Part shown: in pieces, positions 51,339-60,138 of the stretch
How the letters are laid out: each line of letters begins with the position of its first letter
How positions within the stretch are numbered: the first letter of the stretch is position 1
Origin: Caulobacter segnis
GTDB lineage: Bacteria; Pseudomonadota; Alphaproteobacteria; Caulobacterales; Caulobacteraceae
NCBI RefSeq assembly: GCF_019931575.1
Contig: NZ_CP082923.1
Location: 4,402,001-4,466,000, forward strand
Length of the DNA: 64,000 bases
Reading direction: 5' to 3'
The notes under the pieces: model-generated
What the model saw: only the letters and a program-made list of their open reading frames with translations
Databases searched by the model: none
Told to the model about the DNA's origin: nothing
Made by a program: the position numbers and the translations under genes

Positions 51339-52231
51339 CGCGCGGCGGTCGCGAAATGGCTGCGGGCTTCCTCGAGAAAGGCCGCCGCCAGTCGGTTCAT
51401 CGGCGCCAGGGCCGAGGTCATGAAGGCGTATTCGTGCAGGATCTGGGGCCGGAAGACGCGGATCGCCACGCCCGGACGCGCGAAGCTCCCGGCCAGCAGG
51501 GCGTTGACGATCGCTACGCCCATGCCGGCGGCGGCGATGGCGCAGGCCGATCCGACCGTATGGGTCTCGACCTTGACCTCCGGCCGCACGCCGCGCTCGC
51601 GGAAGGCGTCGTCGATCTGGCGGCGGGTCCAGGTGCCCGCCCCCAGCAGGATCAGCGGCTCGTGCCGCAGCAGTTCGGGAGTCAGGAACTGGTGCTGCGC
51701 CAGCGGATGGTTTTCCGGCAGGACGCAGACCGTCTCGCTGGTGGAGAGGGTGACGGTGGAGATGTCGCTGCGGTCCAGCGGCAGCTTGACGAAGCCGCAG
51801 TCCACCGTCCGGTTGGCGACCATGGCGCGGGCGGTCTCGGTGCTGCGCGACTCGATGGCGATGCGAACCTTGGGAAAGCGGGCCAGGAAGCCGGGCAGGA
51901 TCGTCGACAGCACGCCTTCGGACAGGCTGGGCGGAGCCACGATCTTCAGGAGGCCGGTGTTGAACTCGGCGATGTCGCGCGCCAGGGCGTCGACACGCTC
52001 CAGGCCCCCGAAGGCCAGGTCGATCTCTTCGTAGATGATCAGCGCCTCGGGCGTGGGGCTCAGGCGCCCCTTCTCGCGATAGAACAGCTCGAAGCCGACG
52101 TCCTGTTCCAGCTGGGCGATCAGGCGGCTGACGGCCGGCTGGGTCAGGCCCATGCGGCCGGCCGCCGCGGTGGCCGAACCACTCAGCATGGTTTCCCTAA
52201 AGGCTTCCAGGCTTCGCAGGTTCAGCTTCAT
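51335..52231 (-). CDS. LysR-family regulator
   Basis: A 298-residue LysR regulator: helix-turn-helix MKLNLRSLEAFRETMLSGSATAAAGRMGLTQPAVSRLIAQLEQDVGFELF and a periplasmic-binding-like sensor domain (LLKIVAPPSLSEGVLSTILPGFLARFPKVRIAIESRSTETARAMVANRTVDCGFVKLPLD). It lacks the OxyR cysteine pair. It stands 14 bp after the hydrolase gene and seems to be the last gene of the TBDR-hydrolase transcript, so it could control that operon. Ligand unknown. Confidence 0.9.
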   Translation of the reverse strand: MKLNLRSLEAFRETMLSGSATAAAGRMGLTQPAVSRLIAQLEQDVGFELFYREKGRLSPTPEALIIYEEIDLAFGGLERVDALARDIAEFNTGLLKIVAPPSLSEGVLSTILPGFLARFPKVRIAIESRSTETARAMVANRTVDCGFVKLPLDRSDISTVTLSTSETVCVLPENHPLAQHQFLTPELLRHEPLILLGAGTWTRRQIDDAFRERGVRPEVKVETHTVGSACAIAAAGMGVAIVNALLAGSFARPGVAIRVFRPQILHEYAFMTSALAPMNRLAAAFLEEARSHFATAAR

Positions 52232-52245
52232 TCAGGCCCTCGCGA

Positions 52246-54144
52246 TCAGCGTTTCAGGATCGGCAGCAACAGGCGCGAGGCCCGCGTGGCGTCCATATAG
52301 ACGCGATTTCGCGCTGGCCGGGGAGTGAGTCCGTAGCCTTCCGGCTCGCCCGAGTTCGGATTGACGTCGAAATGGGGGAAATTGCTCGACGCCACGTCAA
52401 GCCGGATGCGGTGGCCCTTCAGGAACAGGTTGGCCGTCGGGAAGGCCTCGATCTCGAGGACGTAGACCTGGCCGGGCTCCAGGCGGACCTCATGGTCGAA
52501 GCCCTCGCGATAGCGCGCCCGCAGGACGCCGTGCGTCAGGTTCATCGCGAAGCCTTCGGGATAGTCGTCCGACGGCGGATGAACGTCGATCAGCTTGATC
52601 GTGAAGTCGGTGTCGACACAGTCCGAGGCGATGTGCAGCTCGGCGCGGATCGGACCCACGACCTCCAGATCGGCCTCCAGCGGCGGCGTCTGGAAGACCA
52701 GCACGTCGTCGCGGTCGGCCAGCGGGCGATCGAACGCCTCGCTGCCGAAGAACCGCGGGCCTTCGCGCTGGTCGAAGGCTCCGGCCTCCATGATCGGCGC
52801 GCCCGAGGCGATCGCGCCGCCGATCGTCGGCACCGGATGCAGCGGATCATGGACATATTCGCGATAGGCCTGGGTTTCGCGCGGCCGGTCGGCCGTGAGC
52901 CCGCCGTCGACGTCCAGGAAATAGTCGGTGGCCTCCACCCCCTCCGGCGGCCAGGCGGTCTCGTCGCGCCAGCGGCCGCCGTGGTCGAGCCGCCCCTCGG
53001 GCGTCTTGCGGCCGGAGCCGCCGCCCATCACGAACAGCTTCACCGGCGGCAGGGGATCGGGCCCTGGCGGCGTCTTCAGCCAGGCGTCGAACCAGGCCAG
53101 CCGGAGAGCCACGAAGCTCTCGGCCAGGGCGCCGTCCAGCGGCGCGTCGGACCCGAAGTCGACGTCGCCGGCATGGGTGACCGACCGCTGGCCATGGGTC
53201 CAGGGCCCCATGATCAGCTTCACGGGCGATGTCTTGCGGGCGGAGAGGGCCAGGTAGTTCTCGGTCGCGGTGACCGCATAGGGGTCGAACCAGCTGCTCA
53301 TGTGCACCATGGGCGCGTCGACATAGGCGTCGTAGAAGCCGCGCGCATAGATGCCGTTCTGGGTCCAGTACGGCCCGAACAGGCCGTTGCGCCATTGCTC
53401 GAGCAGATACTTCTCGTATTCGGGCGCGGCGCTGAGGGGCGAGTGGTTCTCAGACCACGGCATGAGGCGGAACCAGGCGCGCAGGTCCTGGGTCTCCAGG
53501 GCGGCCCGGCGCGCGGGGTCGGCCTTGGTGGCGGGGCTGAGCAGGGCGTGCTTGTAGGCCCAGGTCGCCTGCTTGAGCTCGAACGCGCCGCCCTGGCGGA
53601 TGCCCGAGTGGTAGGCGCTGGAGAAGCCGCCGGAGTCGAGGAACATCGCCGCCAGGGCCGGCGGCGCCAGGCAGGCCAGGGCGCTCTGGACGTGGGCGCC
53701 GTACGACAGGCCCAGCGTCGCCACCCGGCCGTCGCACCAGGCTTGGGCGGTCAGCCAGTCGACGGTGTCGTAGCCGTCTTCCCCTTCGTTCAGATACTTC
53801 TCGAATACCCCTTCCGAGCCGTAGCGGCCTCGGCAGTCCTGGAGGGCGACGACATAGCCGCCGCGCACGAAGTCGACCGCCAGTTCGGGCTTGGAGCGCG
53901 GGACCGGATTCTGGCGCGTGCGATCGCCGTGGTTCGTGCCCAGCTTGTCGTAGGGCGTGCGCTCCAGCAGCACCGGCAGGGCCTGGTCCAACGGCTGGCC
54001 GTTCCGGGCCGGACGATAGATGTCCGTCGCTAGATGAAGGCCGTCGCGCATGACCACCATCACGTCGCGGGTCACATGGACATCGTCCGGGACGATGAAG
54101 CCCGAGGGCTTGTCGTCGATGTCGGGGATGGAGGGGTCGCTCAC
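52246..54144 (-). CDS. CocE/NonD-family serine hydrolase (X-Pro dipeptidyl-peptidase type)
   Basis: A 632-residue alpha/beta hydrolase. DVMVVMRDGLHLATDIYRPA and RTPYDKLG open the catalytic domain; S147 in TLGLSYGAHVQSALA is the nucleophile; IMGPWTHGQRS gives the catalytic His; the C-terminal jelly-roll domain carries FLKGHRIRLDVASSNFPHFDVNPNSGE. Members split acyl peptides, N-terminal X-Pro dipeptides or esters. No signal peptide is seen, so it is probably cytosolic. I choose GTG 54144 because GAGGA stands seven bases before it; the TTG at 54150 is too close. It lies 50 bp after a peptide-type TBDR, which suggests peptide or amide scavenging. Confidence 0.88.
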   Translation of the reverse strand: MSDPSIPDIDDKPSGFIVPDDVHVTRDVMVVMRDGLHLATDIYRPARNGQPLDQALPVLLERTPYDKLGTNHGDRTRQNPVPRSKPELAVDFVRGGYVVALQDCRGRYGSEGVFEKYLNEGEDGYDTVDWLTAQAWCDGRVATLGLSYGAHVQSALACLAPPALAAMFLDSGGFSSAYHSGIRQGGAFELKQATWAYKHALLSPATKADPARRAALETQDLRAWFRLMPWSENHSPLSAAPEYEKYLLEQWRNGLFGPYWTQNGIYARGFYDAYVDAPMVHMSSWFDPYAVTATENYLALSARKTSPVKLIMGPWTHGQRSVTHAGDVDFGSDAPLDGALAESFVALRLAWFDAWLKTPPGPDPLPPVKLFVMGGGSGRKTPEGRLDHGGRWRDETAWPPEGVEATDYFLDVDGGLTADRPRETQAYREYVHDPLHPVPTIGGAIASGAPIMEAGAFDQREGPRFFGSEAFDRPLADRDDVLVFQTPPLEADLEVVGPIRAELHIASDCVDTDFTIKLIDVHPPSDDYPEGFAMNLTHGVLRARYREGFDHEVRLEPGQVYVLEIEAFPTANLFLKGHRIRLDVASSNFPHFDVNPNSGEPEGYGLTPRPARNRVYMDATRASRLLLPILKR

Positions 54145-54194
54145 AGCCAATCCTCAAGCGCGCGGCGGCGGCCGTCGGCCGCCGCCGGCATGAC

Positions 54195-57080
54195 CTAGAA
54201 CTTCGCCGAGACGCGGACGTAGCCGTACCGTCCGCGGGCGTCGTAGGTGTAGATGTCGTAGTTGATCGGCGCGTTGGCGTAGGACGCCGGCGGGGCCTTG
54301 TCGAAGATGTTGCTGACGCCGACGCTGAGGTTGGTGTCGTAGCGCTCGAACTGATAGCCGGCCTCGAGATCGTTGTAGAAGATGGCCTTGGTCTTGGCGT
54401 CCTTGACCGTGTTCACGGCGTCGGTGGTTTCGCCGATATAGCGACCGCGCCACAGCGCGTTCCACGCCCCCTGGTCCCAGCGCAGCGAGGCCTGGCCCTT
54501 CCAGTGCGGATAGGTCGAGCGCGGCTGGTCGCCCTTGCCGGCTCGCTCGTCGACGATCGGCGCGCCGCCGGTCGGGTTCGGGCTCGTGGTCTTGAAGCTC
54601 TCCAGATAAGAGGTGTCGAGCACGGCGGCGAAGCGGCCGAAGCGGGTCCCGAACTCGTAGCGGATCGTGGCGTCGACGCCCGAGGTCTCGATCTCGGCCA
54701 GGTTCTGGGCGCCCTGCAGCAGGTTGGTGATGGCGCCGGTCGAGGCGTCGCGGGTGACCAGGTCGCAGAACACCCCGCCCTGCTGGGCGCAGAGGCTGAG
54801 GATCTGGGTGGCCGACTGCGAGGCGATCGCGTCCTTCACGGTGATCTGGTACCAGTCGACCGTGGCCGTCAGGCCCGGCGCGAACCGCGGTTTCAGCGCC
54901 ACGCCGAAGCTGTAGGTGTCGGCGGTCTCGGCCTTGAGCTTGGTGTTGCCCGAGATGGTGCCGGCGATCAGGCCGTTGAGATTGTAGTTGGCCTGGTTGT
55001 AGCCGGCCGGCACGCCCGCGCAGCCCGGCAGGGTGGGATTGGCGGCCGCGCCGCCGTTGCAGGGATCCGTGCCCTGGAAGCTGGTCTGGCGACCGCCCTG
55101 ATAGAGCTCCAGGATCGACGGGGCCCGGAAGCCCTGGGCATAGGTGCCGCGCACCAGGATGTCCTCGATCGGCCGCCAGCCGATCCCGATCTTGGCCGTG
55201 CTGTCGCCGCCGACCGTGTCGTAGTCCGAGTAGCGGAGGGCCAGGCTGACATCCAGCGCCTTGGCCAGCGGCAGGTCCTTCAGCAGCGGCACAGCGGCTT
55301 CGACATAGGCCTCGTTCAGGCTGTACTGGCCCCGCGTGGCGCTGCGGGTCTGGCCCGTGGTGGTGGTGTTGCTGGCGAAGGTCGCGCCCGAGGCCGGGGT
55401 CGGGATGTAGGTCGGGGCCGCGTTGACGAACGGATCCGGATTGTCGACGGCCTTGTTCTTGCGGTGCTCGACGCCGGCCGCGATCGCCAGGGGACCGGCG
55501 GGCAGGTCCAGCAGCTCGCCGGTGATGTTGGCGCTGACGTCGAAGATCGAGGTGCTGTTGGACTCCACCACCGTGTAGCGGATGTAGTCGGCCTGGGCGG
55601 CCGTCATCGGACCGAACAGGTTGATCGCCACGCAGCCGGACGTGGTCGCGCACGACGCGCCAAGACCCAGGGCCAGCTTGTCGTAATTCACGCTGTTGAG
55701 GGCGCGCGAGTTGATCTTGTTCTTGGAATAGAGGGCGTAGACGTCCCACTTCCAGTCGCGGCCGAACAGCGCGACCGAGCCGTCGAAGCCGCCCGCCACG
55801 CGGTAGGTCTTCACGTTCTGGACGTTGTCGCGATTGCCGACTTCGGTCATCACCTTGCGGATGCGCCAGGCCTGGTTGGCCGCGAAGCCGACGGCGTTGG
55901 CCACGGGCACGCCGTTGGCCGTGCCGAACGGGTTGAAGGCCTGGTTGCTGGGAATGGCGAAGCCCCGGATCGTGCCGGCCGTGCCGCCGATGTCCAGCAG
56001 GACCGGCGAGAACAGCTGGTCGGACTTGCGCTGGTTGAACATCCCCTCGGCCTTGAAGCGCACCTTGTCGCTCAGGTCGGCGGTGTAGCGAGTGTAGACG
56101 CCCCAGCGCTCGCTAGGCCCAGCCGAATAGATGCCCTGGGCCTGGGTGTTGTAGTAGTCGCCGGGCAGAGCGGCGGTGTGGAAGGCGTTGTCGGCGGCCG
56201 CGCCGGCGCCGATCGTCGCGCCGGGATTGAAGGCCGCCGGGCTGGCCGAGGCGGCGAAGCCCGCCGCCGTGCCGAAGTAGCTGTTATTCGACAGGCCGGG
56301 CAGGATGTAGAGGCCGTTGGGGCTGGTGCCGACGGCGGTCTGCGGAACCAAAGTCACGCGGGTCAGGTCGCGATCCGAGGTCAGGATCGGCTTGTCCTTC
56401 ACATAGCTCAGCGAGACCAGGACGGCCGACCGGTCGAACCGCTTGCCGAAATTGGCCACGCCCGAATAGGACTGGCCGTCGCCCTCGGAGCTGACGCCGT
56501 ACTTGGCCTGGACCTTCATCCCGTCGAAGTCGCGGGCCGACTTGATGTTGACCACGCCGGCGATGGCGTCCGAGCCATAGATCGCCGAGGCGCCGTCCTT
56601 CAGCACCTCGATCCCCTCGATCATGCCCAGCGGCATGGTGTTGAGGTCAACGAAGTCGCGGAAGCCGCGCTGGCCGACGCCGTCGACCCAGCGGTGACCG
56701 TCGACCAGCACCAGCACACGGTTGCCGCTGCCCTCTGCCCCGCCGAGGTAGCGCAGGTTGATCGAGCTGGCGCCGTACGAGGTGCCCTGCGTGCCGTTGC
56801 TGCTGAGGCTCACGCCCGCCGAGGGCAGCTTCTGCAGCAGCTCGCCGACCGAGTTGGCGCCGGAATTCTTGATGTCGGCTTCGGTCAGGGTCGAAACCAC
56901 GCCGACCGTGTCGGCGTCCCGGCGCTGGATGCGCGAACCGACGACGATCACTTCCTCGACGGTGTCGGTCGCGGTCGCCGACGGCGCGGCGGTCTGGGCG
57001 AAGGCGGGCGTCACGGCGACGCCGGCCAGCAGCGCGGCGTAGGCGGTTCCGGCGCATAGCGCGCGAAGGTTCACGAGCAT
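54195..57080 (-). CDS. TonB-dependent receptor, peptide/oar-like type
   Basis: A 961-residue outer-membrane receptor with signal peptide 1-28, TonB-box-like VEEVIVVGSRIQRRD (42-56), plug (ANSVGELLQKLPSAGVSLSSNGTQG; NRVLVLVDGHRWVDG; MIEGIEVLKDGASAIYGSDAIAGVVNI) and a barrel ending YVRVSAKF. The IVVGSRI and LLQKLPSAG pattern is that of receptors often placed beside peptidases. Next on the same strand is the CocE/NonD hydrolase and a LysR gene. Cysteine pairs in extracellular loops (GASCATTSGCVAI, SLCAQQGGVFCD) are visible. Ligand unknown; peptides are the best guess. Confidence 0.92.
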   Translation of the reverse strand: MLVNLRALCAGTAYAALLAGVAVTPAFAQTAAPSATATDTVEEVIVVGSRIQRRDADTVGVVSTLTEADIKNSGANSVGELLQKLPSAGVSLSSNGTQGTSYGASSINLRYLGGAEGSGNRVLVLVDGHRWVDGVGQRGFRDFVDLNTMPLGMIEGIEVLKDGASAIYGSDAIAGVVNIKSARDFDGMKVQAKYGVSSEGDGQSYSGVANFGKRFDRSAVLVSLSYVKDKPILTSDRDLTRVTLVPQTAVGTSPNGLYILPGLSNNSYFGTAAGFAASASPAAFNPGATIGAGAAADNAFHTAALPGDYYNTQAQGIYSAGPSERWGVYTRYTADLSDKVRFKAEGMFNQRKSDQLFSPVLLDIGGTAGTIRGFAIPSNQAFNPFGTANGVPVANAVGFAANQAWRIRKVMTEVGNRDNVQNVKTYRVAGGFDGSVALFGRDWKWDVYALYSKNKINSRALNSVNYDKLALGLGASCATTSGCVAINLFGPMTAAQADYIRYTVVESNSTSIFDVSANITGELLDLPAGPLAIAAGVEHRKNKAVDNPDPFVNAAPTYIPTPASGATFASNTTTTGQTRSATRGQYSLNEAYVEAAVPLLKDLPLAKALDVSLALRYSDYDTVGGDSTAKIGIGWRPIEDILVRGTYAQGFRAPSILELYQGGRQTSFQGTDPCNGGAAANPTLPGCAGVPAGYNQANYNLNGLIAGTISGNTKLKAETADTYSFGVALKPRFAPGLTATVDWYQITVKDAIASQSATQILSLCAQQGGVFCDLVTRDASTGAITNLLQGAQNLAEIETSGVDATIRYEFGTRFGRFAAVLDTSYLESFKTTSPNPTGGAPIVDERAGKGDQPRSTYPHWKGQASLRWDQGAWNALWRGRYIGETTDAVNTVKDAKTKAIFYNDLEAGYQFERYDTNLSVGVSNIFDKAPPASYANAPINYDIYTYDARGRYGYVRVSAKF

Positions 57081-57272
57081 TCTTGGAAATCCCCTTTGTC
57101 GCCTAGCCGCGCCGACCGCGCGTGCTCCCCTTGCGACGATGAAAGCCTAGAAGCGGCGTCTTTCGGCGCGCAACGCCATTGGTCCGGCGCATCCCCCCAT
57201 GCGCCGAGAGCATGGCCATGGGCGTTTTCCGCCTGGATTCAGGGCGTCGCCACCACGCGCCCGACGAAGGAT

Positions 57273-58868
57273 CTAGCGGGTCGAGACGGCGGCGGACGCG
57301 GGCGACGGCGGCGTATAGGTCCCGGCCGCGCCGGGTCCCACCGCCAGGTGAAGGCCGACCCAGGTCAGCACCAGCGCCATGCCGGCGGCGGCGAAGCCGA
57401 TCGTGTAGGGCAGCATCAGGGCGATCATCGACCCGACCCCGAACTTGGGCCGCCATTTCTGGCTGATGATCAGGACCAGCGGGAAGTTCGAGGCCAGCGG
57501 CGTGACGATGTTGAAGATCGAGTCGCCCATCCGGTAAGCGGCCGTCGTCATCTCCGGCGATATGCCCAGCAGCATCAGCATCGGCACGACGATCGGCGCC
57601 ATGGCGCTCCACTTGGCCGAGGCCGAGCCGATCACCAGGTCCAGGATCGAGGACATGATCAGCAGGGCCAGCAGCAGCAGCGGCTTGGGCAGGCCGATGG
57701 TCCGCAGCAGCTCCGCGCCCTCGACCGCCATGACCGGCCCCAGCTTGGACCAGGCGAACATCGCCACGAAGTGGGCCGCGAAGAAGGCCAGCACGAGATA
57801 GGGGGCCATGGCGCGCATGCCCTCGGCCATCATCGCCACGATGTCGCGGTGCGACTTCACCGCGCCGGTGGCCGAGCCATAGGCCCAGCCGGTGGCCAGG
57901 AACAGCAGCATGAAGGCCGCGATCAGCGCCTGGTAGAAGGGCGTCATGCGCTTGGGGCCGACGGCCTCCTGGTCGATCAGCGGCGCGAAGCCCGGCCACA
58001 GGGTCAGGGCGGCGAACAGGCCGATGACCAGCAGGGCCGCGATCCCCGCCCGGCGCAGGCCGCGCCTCTGGGCCTCGCCGATCTCCTCGATGGCCAGGTC
58101 GGGCGCGACGGCGGCGGTGTCGGCCCGGGTCCAGGTTCCCAGGCGCGGCTCGACCACGCGGTCGGTCACCCACCAGGCGATGGGCGTGAACAGGGTCCCG
58201 ATCGCCAGGGTGAACCACCAGTTGCCCAGCGGGTTCATGACGAAGCTGGGGTCGATCAGCTGGGCGGCCGGCGCGGTGATGCCCAGCATCAGCACGTCGA
58301 ACTGGCCGGGAATGAAGTTGCCCGCGAAGGCCCCCGATATGCCGGCATAGGCGATGGCGACGCCCGCCAGGGGATGTCGTCCGGCCTCGGCGTAGATCAG
58401 CGCCGCCAGCGGGATCAGCACCACATAGGCCGCGTCGGCCGCGTGGTGCGACATCACCCCCATCACGAAGATGCAGGGGCTGAGGATCGACTTGGGCAGC
58501 TTGCGCACCGCGTCGCCCAGCAGCGCGCCGAACAGGCCCGACCGTTCGGCCACCGCCGCGCCCAGCATCACCACCAGCACCAGTCCCAGCGGCGGGAACT
58601 TGGTCATGGTGTCGGGCATGTCGACCAGCAGCTTGGCCAGGTTGTCCCGCGACAGCAGGCTCTCGGTGTGCAGGTGGGCGCCGGTGACCGGATTGACCGC
58701 GCTCCAGCCGAGGGCGGCGGCGATCACCGAGCCGAGGACCAGAAGCGCGATGCAGCCGATGAAGATGAACACCGGATCGGGCAAGGCGTCGCCCACCCGC
58801 TCGATGCGGTCCAGCAGTCGCCGCCAGCGTCGTTCCCCCGCGCTCTGCGGCTCGATCGTCTCGTTCAT
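57273..58868 (-). CDS. AbgT-family transporter
   Basis: A 531-residue membrane protein with about eleven helices. AbgT members import p-aminobenzoyl-glutamate or export antimetabolites. Family signatures: DALPDPVFIFIGCIALLVLGS near the N-terminus, FPPLGLVLVVMLGAAVAERSGL, SHHAADAAYVVLIPLAALIYAEAGRHPLAG, GISGAFAGNFIPGQFDVLMLGITAPAAQLID, and SAKWSAMAPIVVPMLMLLGISPEMTTAAYRMGDSIFNIVTPL. ATG 58868 is preceded by GGGGGCG. It is upstream of the peptide-type TBDR on the same strand with a 192-bp gap, so it may supply inner-membrane uptake for the same substrate class. Confidence 0.93.
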   Translation of the reverse strand: MNETIEPQSAGERRWRRLLDRIERVGDALPDPVFIFIGCIALLVLGSVIAAALGWSAVNPVTGAHLHTESLLSRDNLAKLLVDMPDTMTKFPPLGLVLVVMLGAAVAERSGLFGALLGDAVRKLPKSILSPCIFVMGVMSHHAADAAYVVLIPLAALIYAEAGRHPLAGVAIAYAGISGAFAGNFIPGQFDVLMLGITAPAAQLIDPSFVMNPLGNWWFTLAIGTLFTPIAWWVTDRVVEPRLGTWTRADTAAVAPDLAIEEIGEAQRRGLRRAGIAALLVIGLFAALTLWPGFAPLIDQEAVGPKRMTPFYQALIAAFMLLFLATGWAYGSATGAVKSHRDIVAMMAEGMRAMAPYLVLAFFAAHFVAMFAWSKLGPVMAVEGAELLRTIGLPKPLLLLALLIMSSILDLVIGSASAKWSAMAPIVVPMLMLLGISPEMTTAAYRMGDSIFNIVTPLASNFPLVLIISQKWRPKFGVGSMIALMLPYTIGFAAAGMALVLTWVGLHLAVGPGAAGTYTPPSPASAAVSTR

Positions 58869-59020
58869 GCCAACGCCCCCGTTACGCCGCGACGGTGGCA
58901 GTCGTCCCGAACGCTCACAATGGTATAGCGGCGGAACATCGTTCCATGCGCGCCGGTCATGACGTGGCCCGTTTTCGGCCGCGCGGCTTATGGTTTCGGC
59001 GACGACGACGGGGGACGTGG

Positions 59021-60121
59021 ATGGATCGGCGGCAACTTCTTCTGGCGGGGCTGGCGTCCATGGCTTCGCCAACCCTATCCAAGCCGCGCGGCCTACGCGT
59101 GACCTTGCTGGGTCAGGCTCTGGTCGAGCACGCCCTGCCCGACGCCCAGTGGCCCGGCCGCGCGGCCCTGGCCCGCCAGCTGAGCGGCGCCGACGTCTGC
59201 TTCACGAACCTGGAGACCGTGATCCAGGGCGCCCGCGCCGGCGCGCCCACGCGCGAGACCCTGACCCTGCATACCGCCGAGCCGGCGGTGCTGGACGCGC
59301 TGAAGAGCGTCAACGTCAACCTGCTGGCCACCGCCAACAACCACGCCTTCGACCTGGGCTCGGGCGGCATCCTGGACACGGTCGAGGCGATCGAGCGAGC
59401 GGGACTCGTATCGGCGGGCTCGGGGCACGATCTGGTCCGGGCGGCGTCGCCGGCCTTCCGCGCCACCCCGGCCGGAACCGTCGGCCTGGTGGCCTTCGCC
59501 ACCGGCAAGGTCCGCGAGGGCGGGGCGGCCACCGCCGCGCGGCCGGGCGTCAACGAACTGCGCCGCGACGCCTCGGGCCAGCCCGTCGAGGAGGACGCCG
59601 CCCGGATCCTCTCGGCCATCGCCGAGGCGCGCAAGCGGGCCCAGGCGGTCATCGCCTATCAGCACAACCATGACTGGGAGCCGGATCTGGCGAACGTTCC
59701 GGCCTGGCAGCGGGCCTTCGCGCATCGCTGCGCCGCGGCCGGCGCCTCGGTGTTCGTCGGCCACGGCGCGCCGCTGCTGCAAGGCGTCGAGATCCATCGC
59801 GGCGTCCCGCTGTTCTTCGGCCTGGGCAATTTCATCTTCCAGACCGAGAAGCCGCCCGGCGCCTATCCGCCCGAGGACTGGGAAGGCGCGATCGTCGAAT
59901 GCGTCTTCGACGGCGGCCGCTGCCGATCGGCGCGACTGACGCCCATCGTGCTCAATGAGATAGGGCTGGGCGGACCGAACGACATGGCCACGCGCGGCAT
60001 GCCCAGCCTGGCGCCGCCCGACCGCGCGCGTATCATCCGTGAGCGGATAATCAGCCGCTCAGCGCCGTTCGGCGGCGCGCTCAAGCCAGAGGGCCAAACC
60101 CAACTGGTCTGGCGGCCCTGA
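59021..60121 (+). CDS. CapA/PgsA-family metallophosphoesterase-like protein
   Basis: A 366-residue protein with a short twin-arginine-like N-terminus (MDRRQLLLAGLASMASPTLS). CapA motifs are visible: VCFTNLETVI, VNLLATANNHAFDLGSGGILDTVEAIERAGL (NHxxDxG), VIAYQHNHDWEPDLANVPAWQRAFAHRCAAAGASVFVGHGAPLLQGVEIHRGVPLFFGLGNFIF. Such proteins are named for poly-gamma-glutamate capsule synthesis, but no pgsB or pgsC partner is near. It is divergent from the AbgT gene. Related proteins act on gamma-glutamyl material, and a link to glutamyl peptides is possible, though only inferred. Confidence 0.88.
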   Translation: MDRRQLLLAGLASMASPTLSKPRGLRVTLLGQALVEHALPDAQWPGRAALARQLSGADVCFTNLETVIQGARAGAPTRETLTLHTAEPAVLDALKSVNVNLLATANNHAFDLGSGGILDTVEAIERAGLVSAGSGHDLVRAASPAFRATPAGTVGLVAFATGKVREGGAATAARPGVNELRRDASGQPVEEDAARILSAIAEARKRAQAVIAYQHNHDWEPDLANVPAWQRAFAHRCAAAGASVFVGHGAPLLQGVEIHRGVPLFFGLGNFIFQTEKPPGAYPPEDWEGAIVECVFDGGRCRSARLTPIVLNEIGLGGPNDMATRGMPSLAPPDRARIIRERIISRSAPFGGALKPEGQTQLVWRP

Positions 60122-60138
60122 CGCGAACCGGCGTCAGG
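60117..60138. terminator. hairpin overlapping the two convergent stop codons
   Basis: CCTGACGC (60117-60124) and GCGTCAGG (60131-60138) pair over 8 bp with a 6-base loop. The arms include the TGA of the CapA-like gene and the stop of the LuxR-hydrolase gene, so one short element could end both transcripts. No T-runs flank it. Confidence 0.5.

Noticed and set aside
54504..57059. An 851-codon plus-strand frame opposite the peptide-type TBDR
   Set aside because: Antisense shadow with repetitive Gly/Val/Arg/Asp composition; the receptor on the minus strand accounts for the region.
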